A stretch of DNA of 34,863 nt from assembly GCA_016936595.1 (NCBI GenBank), contig JAFGXO010000221.1, positions 1 through 34,863 on the forward strand. Direction: 5' to 3'. Below are positions 1-7,674 of this stretch, in pieces. Origin of the DNA: Bacteroidales bacterium (GTDB lineage: Bacteria > Bacteroidota > Bacteroidia > Bacteroidales > JAFGUD01). Each line of letters begins with the position of its first letter. Position 1 is the stretch's first letter. A program made the position numbers and the translations under genes. The notes under the pieces were generated by a model. The model searched no databases. It worked only from the letters and a program-made list of their open reading frames with translations, and was not told the DNA's origin.

Positions 1-1
1 A

Positions 2-1504
2 GAACTTAGCGTTTCTTCTGATGAAAAAATGAAAAATATTGTTGCCACTATTCAACGCGACCAAAATAAAATTATCAGAAATCAATCCGCTCAAACGCTT
101 ATTATTCAAGGAGTTGCAGGCTCTGGTAAAACTTCTATTGCTTTGCACCGTATTGCTTTTTTGCTGTACAAATACAAAACGTCTTTAAATTCTGACGATA
201 TTTTGATTATTTCTCCTAATAAAGTTTTTTCCGACTATATATCTAATGTTTTGCCCGAACTTGGTGAAGACTTAATTCCACAAACCGGAATGGAAGAAAT
301 AGCTGCTCATATTCTTGGTGATACCTTTAAATTTCAAACTCATGCCAACCAAATTAATTGTCTTCTCGAAAAAAATGATAAAAAATTAATTAGTCGTTTA
401 AAAATTAAATCAATATCTGATTTTATTGAGGAGATTGATGGTTTTTTATCCTATTTTGAGAAAAATTATTTTAACCCTCAAGATTTACAAATTGATGATA
501 TTATAATTTCTCGTTCTGTGATTTTAAATAAATTTCAGAGTTATCACAGAATTCCTGTTTTAAATAGATATACCGAAGTTGCTCAATCTCTATCTGATTA
601 TGTGAAAATTAAGTTTAAAAAGGAATTAAAAAAATCCCAGATTAAAAAAATCGAAACGGGTTTAAAAAAGATGTTTAAAACAATCAATTTAAAACAGATT
701 TATAAAGATTTTTTTGTTTGGTTAGAAATGCCTGAATATCTTAAAATGTTACCAAAATCAGTTTATGAATTTTCTGATGTTTTTCCTTTGGTTTATATAA
801 AAATTAAACTTGAAGGAGTGAAAATTAACAGTAAAGTTAAACATTTATTGATTGATGAAATGCAAGATTATTCGCCAATTCAATATACTGTTTTGTCTAT
901 GTTATTCCCTTGCCCGAAAACAATTTTGGGTGATGTTTATCAGTCTGTAAATCCGTACAGTTTAACTAATGCTTATCATATAAAGAAAGTTTTTGACGAT
1001 GCCACAATCATGAAATTAAATAAAAGTTATCGTTCCACTTTTGAAATTACTGAATTTGCTCAAAAAATTAATCCAAATAAAGAATTAGAACCCATTGAAA
1101 GACACGGTGAAATACCAAAAATAAAAAAATGTGAAAATTTTAATGATGAAGTTATTCAGATTGAAAAGTTGATTGCTGAATTTAAAAAATCGGATTATAA
1201 TTCGATGGGAATTATCTGCAAAACACCAAAACAAGCGGAAGAGTTATTTGAAAGAATACAAAAATTTGATGCTAAAGCATATTTGTTGAATTATCAAAGC
1301 TCTGTTTTTTACAAAGGTGTTGTTATTACTTCGGCATATATGGCTAAAGGTCTTGAATTTGATGAAGTTGTTATTCCTTTTGTTAATATTGAAAATTATA
1401 ATAGAAATATTGATAAAAGCACTCTTTACGTAGCTTGTACTCGTGCAATGCATAAACTTAATTTAACTTTTTTTGGCGAAAAAACTGAATTTTTAATTTT
1501 TTAG
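2..1504 (+). CDS. HelD-like superfamily 1 DNA/RNA helicase, 5'-truncated by window edge
   Basis: UvrD/Rep-type ATPase most like HelD (helicase IV-like), a family that remodels nucleic acid or RNA polymerase complexes. The Walker A motif GVAGSGKT lies at nt 110-133, motif II DEMQDYSP near 854, GDVYQ (motif III) near 931, LNKSYRST (motif IV) near 1016, the motif V region AYMAKGLEFDEVV near 1335 and motif VI YVACTRA near 1427. The DEMQD form of motif II and the VATIQRDQN lead-in before Walker A are typical of HelD. The frame stays open through nt 2 with no stop, and known HelD proteins carry a long N-terminal coiled-coil arm before Walker A. The ATG at 29 is therefore probably internal and the gene starts upstream of the window. 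It ends at TAA 1504 and nothing follows for 246 bases. Family assignment is firm; the cellular role in Bacteroidota is not known from sequence. Confidence 0.85.
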   Translation, partial: ELSVSSDEKMKNIVATIQRDQNKIIRNQSAQTLIIQGVAGSGKTSIALHRIAFLLYKYKTSLNSDDILIISPNKVFSDYISNVLPELGEDLIPQTGMEEIAAHILGDTFKFQTHANQINCLLEKNDKKLISRLKIKSISDFIEEIDGFLSYFEKNYFNPQDLQIDDIIISRSVILNKFQSYHRIPVLNRYTEVAQSLSDYVKIKFKKELKKSQIKKIETGLKKMFKTINLKQIYKDFFVWLEMPEYLKMLPKSVYEFSDVFPLVYIKIKLEGVKINSKVKHLLIDEMQDYSPIQYTVLSMLFPCPKTILGDVYQSVNPYSLTNAYHIKKVFDDATIMKLNKSYRSTFEITEFAQKINPNKELEPIERHGEIPKIKKCENFNDEVIQIEKLIAEFKKSDYNSMGIICKTPKQAEELFERIQKFDAKAYLLNYQSSVFYKGVVITSAYMAKGLEFDEVVIPFVNIENYNRNIDKSTLYVACTRAMHKLNLTFFGEKTEFLIF

Positions 1505-1571
1505 AATATTTATTGATGTAAGTCAAAAGTTAATGTGCTTTTAAGGGCTTTGCAGTTATGTTGATTTTTTT

Positions 1572-1596
1572 TTCAAATTTATTGTCAAAATTTGAA
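1572..1596. repeat. Inverted repeat TTCAAATTT-N7-AAATTTGAA
   Basis: Perfect 9-base arms (1572-1580 and 1588-1596) with a 7-base spacer, between the helicase and the malonyl-CoA decarboxylase gene. No T-run follows on either strand, so it does not look like an intrinsic terminator. It could be an operator, but it lies about 120 bases upstream of the predicted promoter. Confidence 0.4.
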
Positions 1597-1691
1597 CTAA
1601 ATAAATAAATAATGACTTATGTAACTTCTTGAAAATAAAATGTATAGCTTGATAGCTTCTAAGTTATGTGTATGATTGGGCTAAATTACTA

Positions 1692-1722
1692 TTGAAAATA
1701 TAAATGAAAAAAGTTATATTTG
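1692..1722 (+). promoter_or_regulatory. Bacteroidota-type promoter for malonyl-CoA decarboxylase gene
   Basis: A TATATTTG box (1715-1722) matches the Bacteroidota -7 consensus TAnnTTTG. A TTG (1692-1694) lies 20 bases upstream as the -33 element. Transcription would start about 20 bases before the ATG at 1751. Confidence 0.6.
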
Positions 1723-1750
1723 TTTAAGTATTACTTACAAAAAAAATAAT

Positions 1751-3211
1751 ATGAAAGATAAATATAATTTTAGAGCCAAAATTGATGCCTCTATTGGAGG
1801 TATTAGTCAACAAACAATTCATCAAATAATTCAAGCGTGGTACGATGCCGGCAACGCTCCGCCTAAAATTGAACCTGATATTCCCGCAAAAAATCACCTT
1901 TTTTTAATAAAACTTATTACAAACTGCATAAATAATAAAGGTGGAGCAATTTCTCATCAAGCTGAATTGGTTCACTTGGCTATGATTTTTCTTAATTCTT
2001 CTGATGTTGGGAAATTAGAGTTTCTTAAAATACTTGCATATAAATTTGACATTGATTTAGATGTTTTATCCGAACAAATTGTTCAATTAAAAAATCTTGA
2101 TAAAGATGCACCTGAAAGAATAAAAGCTGAAATTACTCTTGCAGATGCACTAACTCCTCCAAGAACAATTTTTTTGCAACAACTTGCCACTTTACCCAAT
2201 GGTTTTATATTTTTAAAAGATATGCGAGAGTTTTTATTAATACACATAAAGGAAATTCCGCGTTTAAAAAAGTTAGATAATGATATTTTTAAAATTTTAA
2301 AAGCATATTTTGATGTTAATTTATTGGAATTAAAAACCATTAATTGGGAGACCTCTGCAACAACTTTAGAACACTTGTTCCAATACGAGGCTGTTCATAA
2401 AATAAAATCTTGGAAACATCTCAAACACAGACTTCTTTCTGATCATGTGATGTTTGGTTTTTTTCATCCTATTATGCCTTTTGATCCTTTAATATTTGTA
2501 GAAGTTGCTTTTGTAAAAGGTTTAACCGGAAACATTCAAGAATTAATTGAACTTGACGATGAATTAGACGATGAAAAGGATACTACAAATGATAATGATA
2601 CGGCTATATTCTATTCAATTTCAAGTACTCAAAAAGGATTACGAGGAATTAGTTTTGGTAATTTCCTTATTAAACAAGTAGTTAAAAAACTTTCAGAAGA
2701 GTATCCTAACATAAAAACGTATTCAACTCTTTCTCCAATTCCTCTGTTAAGTAAATGGTTATTAAATCATCTTAAAGAAAAAGGGAAAACTTATTGTAAA
2801 AAGTCAGAAATTGAAAAAATCATTAAAATTTCAGGTAATAACGATGTTGCAAAATCAATTTTATCATTTTTAGAAAATAAAAAATGGCATTTGGATAAAA
2901 AAATTGTTGATGCTATAAAATTACCTCTTATGCGATTAACTCTTCATTTTTTTACAAAAGAAAAACGAGCCGGAAAACTAAACGCTTACGATCCTGTTGC
3001 TAATTTCCACTTGTCAAACGGTGCCGAAATTGGACAAATTAATTGGATGGGAGATGTTTCGGATAAGGGTTTTGAACAATCTTTTGGAATTATGGTAAAT
3101 TACAGATATAAATTAAGCAGAATTGCTCAAAATCACGAGGATTATATGACCAAAGGAATTGTAAATCTTACAAGAAGTATTTTTAGAAATCAAATATTTT
3201 ATGGAATTTAA
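1751..3211 (+). CDS. Malonyl-CoA decarboxylase
   Basis: Converts malonyl-CoA to acetyl-CoA and CO2, without biotin. The 486 residues match the MLYCD/MatA family from end to end. The N-terminal helical part is followed by a GNAT-like catalytic half with HPIMPFDPLIFVEVAF, then YSISSTQKGLRGISFGNF, then STLSPIP with the catalytic Ser at about residue 328, and NFHLSNGAEIGQINWMGD with the catalytic His at about residue 420, ending in VNYRYKL. The acidic stretch around residues 268-281 is a likely linker. It stands alone behind its own promoter: no malonyl-CoA synthetase (MatB) or malonate transporter adjoins it, so malonate use is not supported by context and control of malonyl-CoA level is an alternative. 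The convergent aroB starts 4 bases after its stop. The family is best known from animals and Proteobacteria. Confidence 0.93.
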   Translation: MKDKYNFRAKIDASIGGISQQTIHQIIQAWYDAGNAPPKIEPDIPAKNHLFLIKLITNCINNKGGAISHQAELVHLAMIFLNSSDVGKLEFLKILAYKFDIDLDVLSEQIVQLKNLDKDAPERIKAEITLADALTPPRTIFLQQLATLPNGFIFLKDMREFLLIHIKEIPRLKKLDNDIFKILKAYFDVNLLELKTINWETSATTLEHLFQYEAVHKIKSWKHLKHRLLSDHVMFGFFHPIMPFDPLIFVEVAFVKGLTGNIQELIELDDELDDEKDTTNDNDTAIFYSISSTQKGLRGISFGNFLIKQVVKKLSEEYPNIKTYSTLSPIPLLSKWLLNHLKEKGKTYCKKSEIEKIIKISGNNDVAKSILSFLENKKWHLDKKIVDAIKLPLMRLTLHFFTKEKRAGKLNAYDPVANFHLSNGAEIGQINWMGDVSDKGFEQSFGIMVNYRYKLSRIAQNHEDYMTKGIVNLTRSIFRNQIFYGI

Positions 3212-3215
3212 TGTT

Positions 3216-4268
3216 TTATTTTTTTATCTGATAATAAAAATTTAGTGCTTCAAAAAAAATTTCTTTACTGCAAGTTTGATTTATTTCTACTTCTCCTATG
3301 TTTTTTAAAAGAGTGAAAATTATTTTGTTGTTTTTATTCTTTTTATCATGTTTCATTATGTTGTAAAGTTCGTCGTAATCGTTGTAATCAATTTTATAAC
3401 TTGGGAAGTAAGTTGCTAAATATTCTGTTATTTCAAAAAGTTTTTCAAATGGAAAGATGAATTTTTTATTTGATATAAAAAGTTCTGCTATTAAGCCAAT
3501 TGCAATAGCTTCGCCGTGTAAAATTTCGATGTTTTTGTTGTTAAAAAATGTTTCTATTGCATGTCCAACAGTGTGCCCAAAATTTAGAGCTTCTCTAATT
3601 CCGGTTTCTTTTGGGTCGTCATTAACAATGTTTTGTTTAATTTTGCTCGACTCTTTTAAAATCAGGTTAAGTTGTTCAAAATTAATTTTTTCCGGATTAA
3701 TGTTTTTTATATTGTTCCATGTTTTTTCGTTTGACAAAAGAGAGTGTTTAATAACTTCTGCAAATCCCGAAAGAATTTGCTTTTGTGGTAATGTTTTCAA
3801 AAATTCAGTTGAGCTAATAAGTGCGGCTGGTTGGTTAAATGTTCCAATATGATTCTTGTAATTTTCTAAATTTATTCCATTTTTACCGCCAATTGCAGCA
3901 TCAACCATCGCTAAAACAGTAGTTGGGATATTAATAAAGTCAATTCCTCTTTTGTAAGTGCTTGCAACAAAACCTCCTAAATCGGTAATCATTCCGCCTC
4001 CTAAATTTATTAAAACTGATTTTCTGTCTGCGTTATGGGTTGTTAAAAATTTCCACAAAAAAGTAACAGTTTCAATATCTTTAGACTTTTCGCCGGCTGG
4101 TATTTGAATAACGTAAGGTTCTTTGGCAAAAGCTGTTTTTATTAGTGGGTGGCAATGAATAAAAGTGTTTTCATCTACTAAAACAAAAATTTTGTCGGTA
4201 TTGTATTTGAACAAAATTTCGCTCAAATCATAAGAAATATCATCAGAAAACTTTATCGTTTCATTCAT
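3216..4268 (-). CDS. aroB: 3-dehydroquinate synthase
   Basis: Second step of the shikimate pathway: cyclises DAHP to 3-dehydroquinate using NAD and a divalent metal in the cytosol. NAD-binding NLGGGMITDLGGF lies at about residues 88-100 and PTTVLAMVDAAIGGKNGIN at 115-133. Likely metal ligands are E171 in GFAEVIKH, H232 in NFGHTVGHAIE and H251 in LHGEAIAIG. The length of 350 aa is normal. The open frame extends to a TTG at 4280, but the ATG at 4268 (MNETIKF) is preferred. No other shikimate gene is nearby. The 3' end nearly abuts the convergent malonyl-CoA decarboxylase gene. Confidence 0.95.
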   Translation of the reverse strand: MNETIKFSDDISYDLSEILFKYNTDKIFVLVDENTFIHCHPLIKTAFAKEPYVIQIPAGEKSKDIETVTFLWKFLTTHNADRKSVLINLGGGMITDLGGFVASTYKRGIDFINIPTTVLAMVDAAIGGKNGINLENYKNHIGTFNQPAALISSTEFLKTLPQKQILSGFAEVIKHSLLSNEKTWNNIKNINPEKINFEQLNLILKESSKIKQNIVNDDPKETGIREALNFGHTVGHAIETFFNNKNIEILHGEAIAIGLIAELFISNKKFIFPFEKLFEITEYLATYFPSYKIDYNDYDELYNIMKHDKKNKNNKIIFTLLKNIGEVEINQTCSKEIFFEALNFYYQIKK

Positions 4269-4297
4269 TCTGTAGTGCAAAATATATAAAAATTGGA

Positions 4298-4486
4298 CTA
4301 ATTATTTTTATTTTTTGAAAAAAATGTTTTAATAATTAGAGCAACTCCTCCTGATAATAGAGCTATTAATCCTCCATCTATAGGTATATCTTGCGGCGGC
4401 GGTGGCGGTGGTTGTCCTAAAGAATTTAGCACCGGTAGCAAAATAAAAACAAGTATGATTAAAAGTGTAAAAAATGATTTTTTCAT
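4298..4486 (-). CDS. Short PID-CTERM-like secreted/membrane peptide
   Basis: A 62-residue protein with three parts: a signal peptide (MKKSFF then a hydrophobic run ending NSLGQ), a proline block PPPPPPQDIPIDGG at about residues 26-39, and a C-terminal hydrophobic segment LIALLSGGVALIIKTFF followed by a basic tail SKNKNN. The PIDGG motif, hydrophobic helix and basic end match the short PID-CTERM sorting-type proteins of Bacteroidota, which resemble PEP-CTERM/exosortase substrates. The open frame upstream begins at TTG 4525, but the ATG at 4486 gives a clean signal peptide. A predicted -7 box lies 37 bases upstream. Function is unknown and no exosortase or processing enzyme is in the window. 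Confidence 0.65.
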   Translation of the reverse strand: MKKSFFTLLIILVFILLPVLNSLGQPPPPPPQDIPIDGGLIALLSGGVALIIKTFFSKNKNN

Positions 4487-4522
4487 TGTCTGTGTGTTAA
4501 AATTTGCACTAAAACAGAATTG

Positions 4523-4530
4523 CAAAAATA
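4523..4530 (-). promoter_or_regulatory. Promoter -7 box for the PID-CTERM-like gene
   Basis: Read on the minus strand this is TATTTTTG, a match to TAnnTTTG, 37 bases upstream of the ATG at 4486. No clear TTG -33 element was found. Confidence 0.4.
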
Positions 4531-4579
4531 TTAAAAAAAAATTAAAAAACTAATTTGTATCGATAAATGTAGCTTGTTG

Positions 4580-4906
4580 TTATTGTAATTTCGGGTTTTG
4601 TTTATGCCTTGTTTTGTCTCGTTTTGTTTTCTTTATCAAATTTTGTTCCAATGCTTCAGATAAATTAATTCCTGTTTGATTTGCAATGCAAATAAGAACG
4701 AACATAACATCGGCTATTTCATCGGCTAAGTTGTATTCTTCTTCGGATTTTTTAAATGATTGTTCTCCATATTTTCGAGCCATTATTCGGGCTACTTCGC
4801 CAACTTCTTCGGTTAATATAGCCATATTTGTTAATTCGTTGTAGTATCTTACTCCGTATTCTTTAATCCATTTGTCAACTTTTTCTTGAGCTTCTTGTAT
4901 TGTCAT
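4580..4906 (-). CDS. MazG-like nucleotide pyrophosphohydrolase
   Basis: A small all-alpha NTP pyrophosphohydrolase, 108 aa, single MazG-like domain. The metal-binding pattern is visible as EEVGE at residues 33-37 and ADEIAD at 61-66, giving EExxE and ExxD on adjacent helices. Such enzymes hydrolyse non-canonical or excess nucleoside triphosphates to monophosphates. The domain fills residues 1-90 and is followed by a basic tail. It starts at ATG 4906, with the secreted protein at 4942 just upstream on the same strand (35-base gap), so the two may be co-transcribed. Substrate cannot be told from sequence. Confidence 0.85.
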   Translation of the reverse strand: MTIQEAQEKVDKWIKEYGVRYYNELTNMAILTEEVGEVARIMARKYGEQSFKKSEEEYNLADEIADVMFVLICIANQTGINLSEALEQNLIKKTKRDKTRHKQNPKLQ

Positions 4907-4941
4907 TTTATTGTGTGCTTATATTTAATAAATTAATTATA

Positions 4942-5511
4942 CTAATTGTTGTTAGCTCCGGCTTGACGGTATGTGCTTATCCAAGTGCTGTTTTCCATGT
5001 CTTTAAATAATCTAAACAGATTTTCGCCGTAAACATATCCATTTATTGTTTTTAATCCGTAAGTTTCAAGAATATCCATTTGTTCGGGTCTGGGTATAAA
5101 CGGATTAATAAAGTTATTTGTCCAGCCTAATGTGTCTGTTTGGTTAACTGTAGTATCCATAATGTCTGAACCGTAAGGATATTTTGCATATCTTATTTTC
5201 CAAAGTTGTTCTATTGTTCTCCAGTTTTGAATGCCATGGCTTCTAAAAAGGTTTTCTTTATCAGGATTTGGTTTGGAAACATCAAGCCCCAAAGAAAATC
5301 TTATAAATTCATCTTTTGAAATTGGCGAATTGTTTTGTATTACGTTGTTCGGAGCATAGATTATAAAAAATTGGCCAACTGATGTTCCGTTGGGAATTAT
5401 TCTTACTCCAAAGCAATAGTCGTTTTCTACAACTTCGTCTCCAAAGGTAGATTGCGAAAAAACGTGAATTGTTGATGCCAACAAAATGATTGTGAAAATA
5501 AGTGTTTTCAT
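4942..5511 (-). CDS. Secreted protein of unknown function
   Basis: Not recognised. 189 residues with a clear signal peptide (MKTLIFTIILLASTIHVFS, cleavage likely before QSTFG). The mature part is polar and aromatic-rich, with a conserved-looking stretch NLFRSHGIQNWRTIEQLWKI at about residues 87-106 and no lipobox, transmembrane helix or repeat. The single Cys (CFG, about residue 33) argues against a disulfide. It is probably exported to the periplasm or surface. It diverges from gldA across an 87-base gap that holds the gldA promoter; no good promoter box was found for this gene. Confidence 0.7.
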   Translation of the reverse strand: MKTLIFTIILLASTIHVFSQSTFGDEVVENDYCFGVRIIPNGTSVGQFFIIYAPNNVIQNNSPISKDEFIRFSLGLDVSKPNPDKENLFRSHGIQNWRTIEQLWKIRYAKYPYGSDIMDTTVNQTDTLGWTNNFINPFIPRPEQMDILETYGLKTINGYVYGENLFRLFKDMENSTWISTYRQAGANNN

Positions 5512-5532
5512 AAAAAATGTTTAAACTAAAGT

Positions 5533-5560
5533 TTGTAAAACAATAAATTACCTAACTTTG
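5533..5560 (+). promoter_or_regulatory. Bacteroidota-type promoter for gldA
   Basis: TAACTTTG (5553-5560) matches TAnnTTTG and a TTG (5533-5535) precedes it by 17 bases. Initiation would be about 30 bases before the ATG at 5599. Confidence 0.65.
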
Positions 5561-5598
5561 TAGCCTTAAAACGAAAGAATAAAGTTAAAAATTTCAAC

Positions 5599-6501
5599 AT
5601 GTCGATAAAAGTTTCAAATTTAACAAAAAAATACGGAAATCAAAAAGCAATTGATCAAATTAGTTTTGAAATTAATACCGGTGAAATTGCGGGTTTTATT
5701 GGGCCCAATGGTGCCGGAAAATCCACAACAATGAAAATATTAACCGGTTATTTGCCTGCTACCGAGGGCGAAGCTTTTGTAAATGGATTAAATACACTGG
5801 ATAATTCAATTCAGATAAGAAAACAAATTGGATATTTGCCCGAACATAATCCGCTTTACCCCGAAATGTTTGTTAAAGAGTATCTTGAATATTCGGCAGG
5901 GATTTATAAAATTAAAGCAACAAAAAAAATAATCGACGATGTTATCGAATTAACCGGCTTAGGGCGTGAACAGTCAAAAAAAATAGGTGCTTTATCAAAA
6001 GGCTATCGTCAGCGGGTTGGTTTGGCTCAGGCTCTTATTCACAATCCTTCGGTGCTTATTTTAGATGAACCTACAACCGGATTGGATCCAAATCAAATTA
6101 TTGAAATTAGAAACATGATTTCTGAAATTGGAAAACAAAAAACGGTTATGCTTTCAACGCATATAATGCAGGAGGTTGAGGCTATTTGCGATAGAATTAT
6201 TATTATTAAAGAAGGCAAAATTGTGGCAAATGAACAGCGTGGAAATATTCAAAATGTTTCTGCTCAAAAATTTATGTCGTTTGTTGTTGAGTTTGATCAA
6301 GATGTTGAAATATTTGAATTAGAAAAAATTACTGAAATTGATAAAGTTCTTGCTTTGGGTGAAAATAAATATATTATGCAAAGCAAAGTTGATATTAGAA
6401 AAAATATTTTTAATTATGCTGTTCAAAATCAAATAGTTGTATTATCTATGCAAAAACAGGAAAAAACTCTTGAGCAAATTTTTCAAGAATTAACTAAATA
6501 A
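5599..6501 (+). CDS. gldA: Gliding-motility-type ABC transporter ATP-binding subunit GldA
   Basis: Cytoplasmic ATPase of an ABC transporter, 300 aa. Walker A GPNGAGKST is at residues 35-43, the signature LSKGYRQ at 132-138, Walker B LILDEP with D156/E157, and the H-loop His at 188 in STHIMQEVEAICDR. The stretches IGYLPEHNPLYPEM, SKGYRQRVGLAQAL and THIMQEVEAICDRIIII are characteristic of GldA, which partners with GldF and GldG in Bacteroidota gliding. The C-terminal 80 residues form the extra domain seen in GldA/CcmA-like ATPases. No gldF or gldG permease adjoins it; the next genes are an ABM monooxygenase on the opposite strand and tsaB. Gliding itself cannot be inferred, because GldA homologues also occur in non-gliding Bacteroidota. 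Confidence 0.88.
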   Translation: MSIKVSNLTKKYGNQKAIDQISFEINTGEIAGFIGPNGAGKSTTMKILTGYLPATEGEAFVNGLNTLDNSIQIRKQIGYLPEHNPLYPEMFVKEYLEYSAGIYKIKATKKIIDDVIELTGLGREQSKKIGALSKGYRQRVGLAQALIHNPSVLILDEPTTGLDPNQIIEIRNMISEIGKQKTVMLSTHIMQEVEAICDRIIIIKEGKIVANEQRGNIQNVSAQKFMSFVVEFDQDVEIFELEKITEIDKVLALGENKYIMQSKVDIRKNIFNYAVQNQIVVLSMQKQEKTLEQIFQELTK

Positions 6502-6512
6502 GTGGTTGATTT

Positions 6513-6815
6513 TTAACCGGTTTTTGAACTTATTATTTTTTGTGTTGACCATGCTTCGGGTTTTGCTGCAAACATTTTTTTAGTTAATGTCCATATTTCT
6601 TTAAATGTTTCGGAATTTCTGTAATTATTCAAATCATCTTCTGAATACCAAAAACTGTAAGAAAAAAAAATTGCCGGATTATTTATATCTCTCAGTATAT
6701 CAACATTATAACAGCCGTTAAATGCCGAAATTTTATTTATTATTGTTGATACAAAACCTTGAAACTCTTCTGCTTTTTCTTCCTGAAAAGTCATTTTTAC
6801 TAATCGTGTTATCAT
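6513..6815 (-). CDS. Antibiotic biosynthesis monooxygenase (ABM) domain protein
   Basis: A 100-residue single-domain protein of the dimeric alpha/beta-barrel ABM family. It shows the usual order: strand MITRLVKMTF, helix EEKAEEFQGFVSTIINKISAF, then GCYNVDILRD, FFSYSFWYSEDDLNNYRNSETF and a C-terminal helix. The family includes small quinol monooxygenases and heme-degrading enzymes, but many members have no known reaction. No heme-binding or catalytic residue is diagnostic here. It is convergent with gldA (11-base gap) and divergent from tsaB. It is probably a cytosolic housekeeping protein. Confidence 0.8.
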   Translation of the reverse strand: MITRLVKMTFQEEKAEEFQGFVSTIINKISAFNGCYNVDILRDINNPAIFFSYSFWYSEDDLNNYRNSETFKEIWTLTKKMFAAKPEAWSTQKIISSKTG

Positions 6816-6854
6816 GATTTTTTTTGCAAATTTCTAAAAATTACATAAATTACA

Positions 6855-6862
6855 TAATTTTG
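6855..6862 (+). promoter_or_regulatory. Promoter -7 box for tsaB
   Basis: TAATTTTG matches TAnnTTTG, 27 bases before the tsaB ATG. No TTG is present at the expected distance upstream, so this rests on the -7 box only. Confidence 0.45.
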
Positions 6863-6889
6863 TAAACATTTTTTAAACTAAAATATTTT

Positions 6890-7582
6890 ATGATACTTAA
6901 TATAGAAACTTCAAAAAGTGCTTGTTCTGTTGCTCTTTCTGAAAAAAATAATATTATTTCTCAAAAAATCAGCTACGAAAATAATTCTCATTCTAAATTA
7001 CTTGCTGTTTTTATTGATGAAATTTTAAAAGAACAAAAAATTAACCCCTCAAGTATTGATGCTTTTGCTGTTAGCGAAGGACCGGGCTCTTATACCGGTT
7101 TACGAATAGGTGCTTCAACAGCTAAAGGAATGGCTTATGCTCTTAATAAGCCTCTTATTGCAATTGATACTTTGCAAATTATGTGCGTTAATTTATTGAA
7201 GCATAAACCTGAATTTTCTGACGCCGAGCTTATTCTTTGCCCAATGATTGACGCAAGACGAATGGAGGTTTATTCTGCTTTTTATAATTTAAATGCTGAA
7301 AAAATTTCGGAAACTTCAAATATCATTATTGATGAGCATAGTTTTTTAACTGCGTTGTATAATAAAAAAATAGTGTTTTTTGGTGATGGAGCCGAAAAAT
7401 GCAAGTCAACAATTACTCATTCTAATGCAATTTTTGTTGATGATATTTTTCCGGTTGCTGAAAACATGATTACGCTTGCAAATTCTAAGTTTGAACAAAA
7501 TGATTTTGTAGATTTAGCTTATTTTGAACCTTTTTATTTAAAACCATTTATCGCTACAACTCCTAAAAATAAACTACTTTAG
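6890..7582 (+). CDS. tsaB: tRNA threonylcarbamoyladenosine biosynthesis protein TsaB
   Basis: Partner of TsaD and TsaE in the complex that makes the universal t6A37 modification of ANN-decoding tRNAs. The ASKHA-fold N-terminus begins ILNIETSKSACSVALS. The family hallmark SEGPGSYTGLRIGASTAKG spans about residues 63-81, followed by ALNKPLIAIDTL. The length of 230 aa is normal. TsaB lacks catalytic metal residues and acts as scaffold for TsaD. In Bacteroidota it is usually a single gene, as here, with efp 92 bases downstream behind its own promoter box. Confidence is high. Confidence 0.95.
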   Translation: MILNIETSKSACSVALSEKNNIISQKISYENNSHSKLLAVFIDEILKEQKINPSSIDAFAVSEGPGSYTGLRIGASTAKGMAYALNKPLIAIDTLQIMCVNLLKHKPEFSDAELILCPMIDARRMEVYSAFYNLNAEKISETSNIIIDEHSFLTALYNKKIVFFGDGAEKCKSTITHSNAIFVDDIFPVAENMITLANSKFEQNDFVDLAYFEPFYLKPFIATTPKNKLL

Positions 7583-7636
7583 CAATATTGGAAAATTAAA
7601 AATGAAGCTGAAAATTTCAATTTCGCAAAATATTTT

Positions 7637-7644
7637 TACATTTG
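7637..7644 (+). promoter_or_regulatory. Promoter -7 box for efp
   Basis: TACATTTG matches TAnnTTTG, 30 bases upstream of the efp ATG. The -33 element is not evident. Confidence 0.45.
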
Positions 7645-7674
7645 CTCAAAATTTTAATAACTTAACAATATTTT

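Noticed and set aside
3457-3852. 131-codon plus-strand frame antisense to aroB
   Set aside because: Lies wholly inside aroB on the opposite strand, has no recognisable domain, and its composition is what a reversed gene gives.
1-5500. Possible defence island around the helicase and the MazG-like protein
   Set aside because: The helicase is HelD-like, the neighbours are metabolic, and no nuclease, methylase or mobile element is present.
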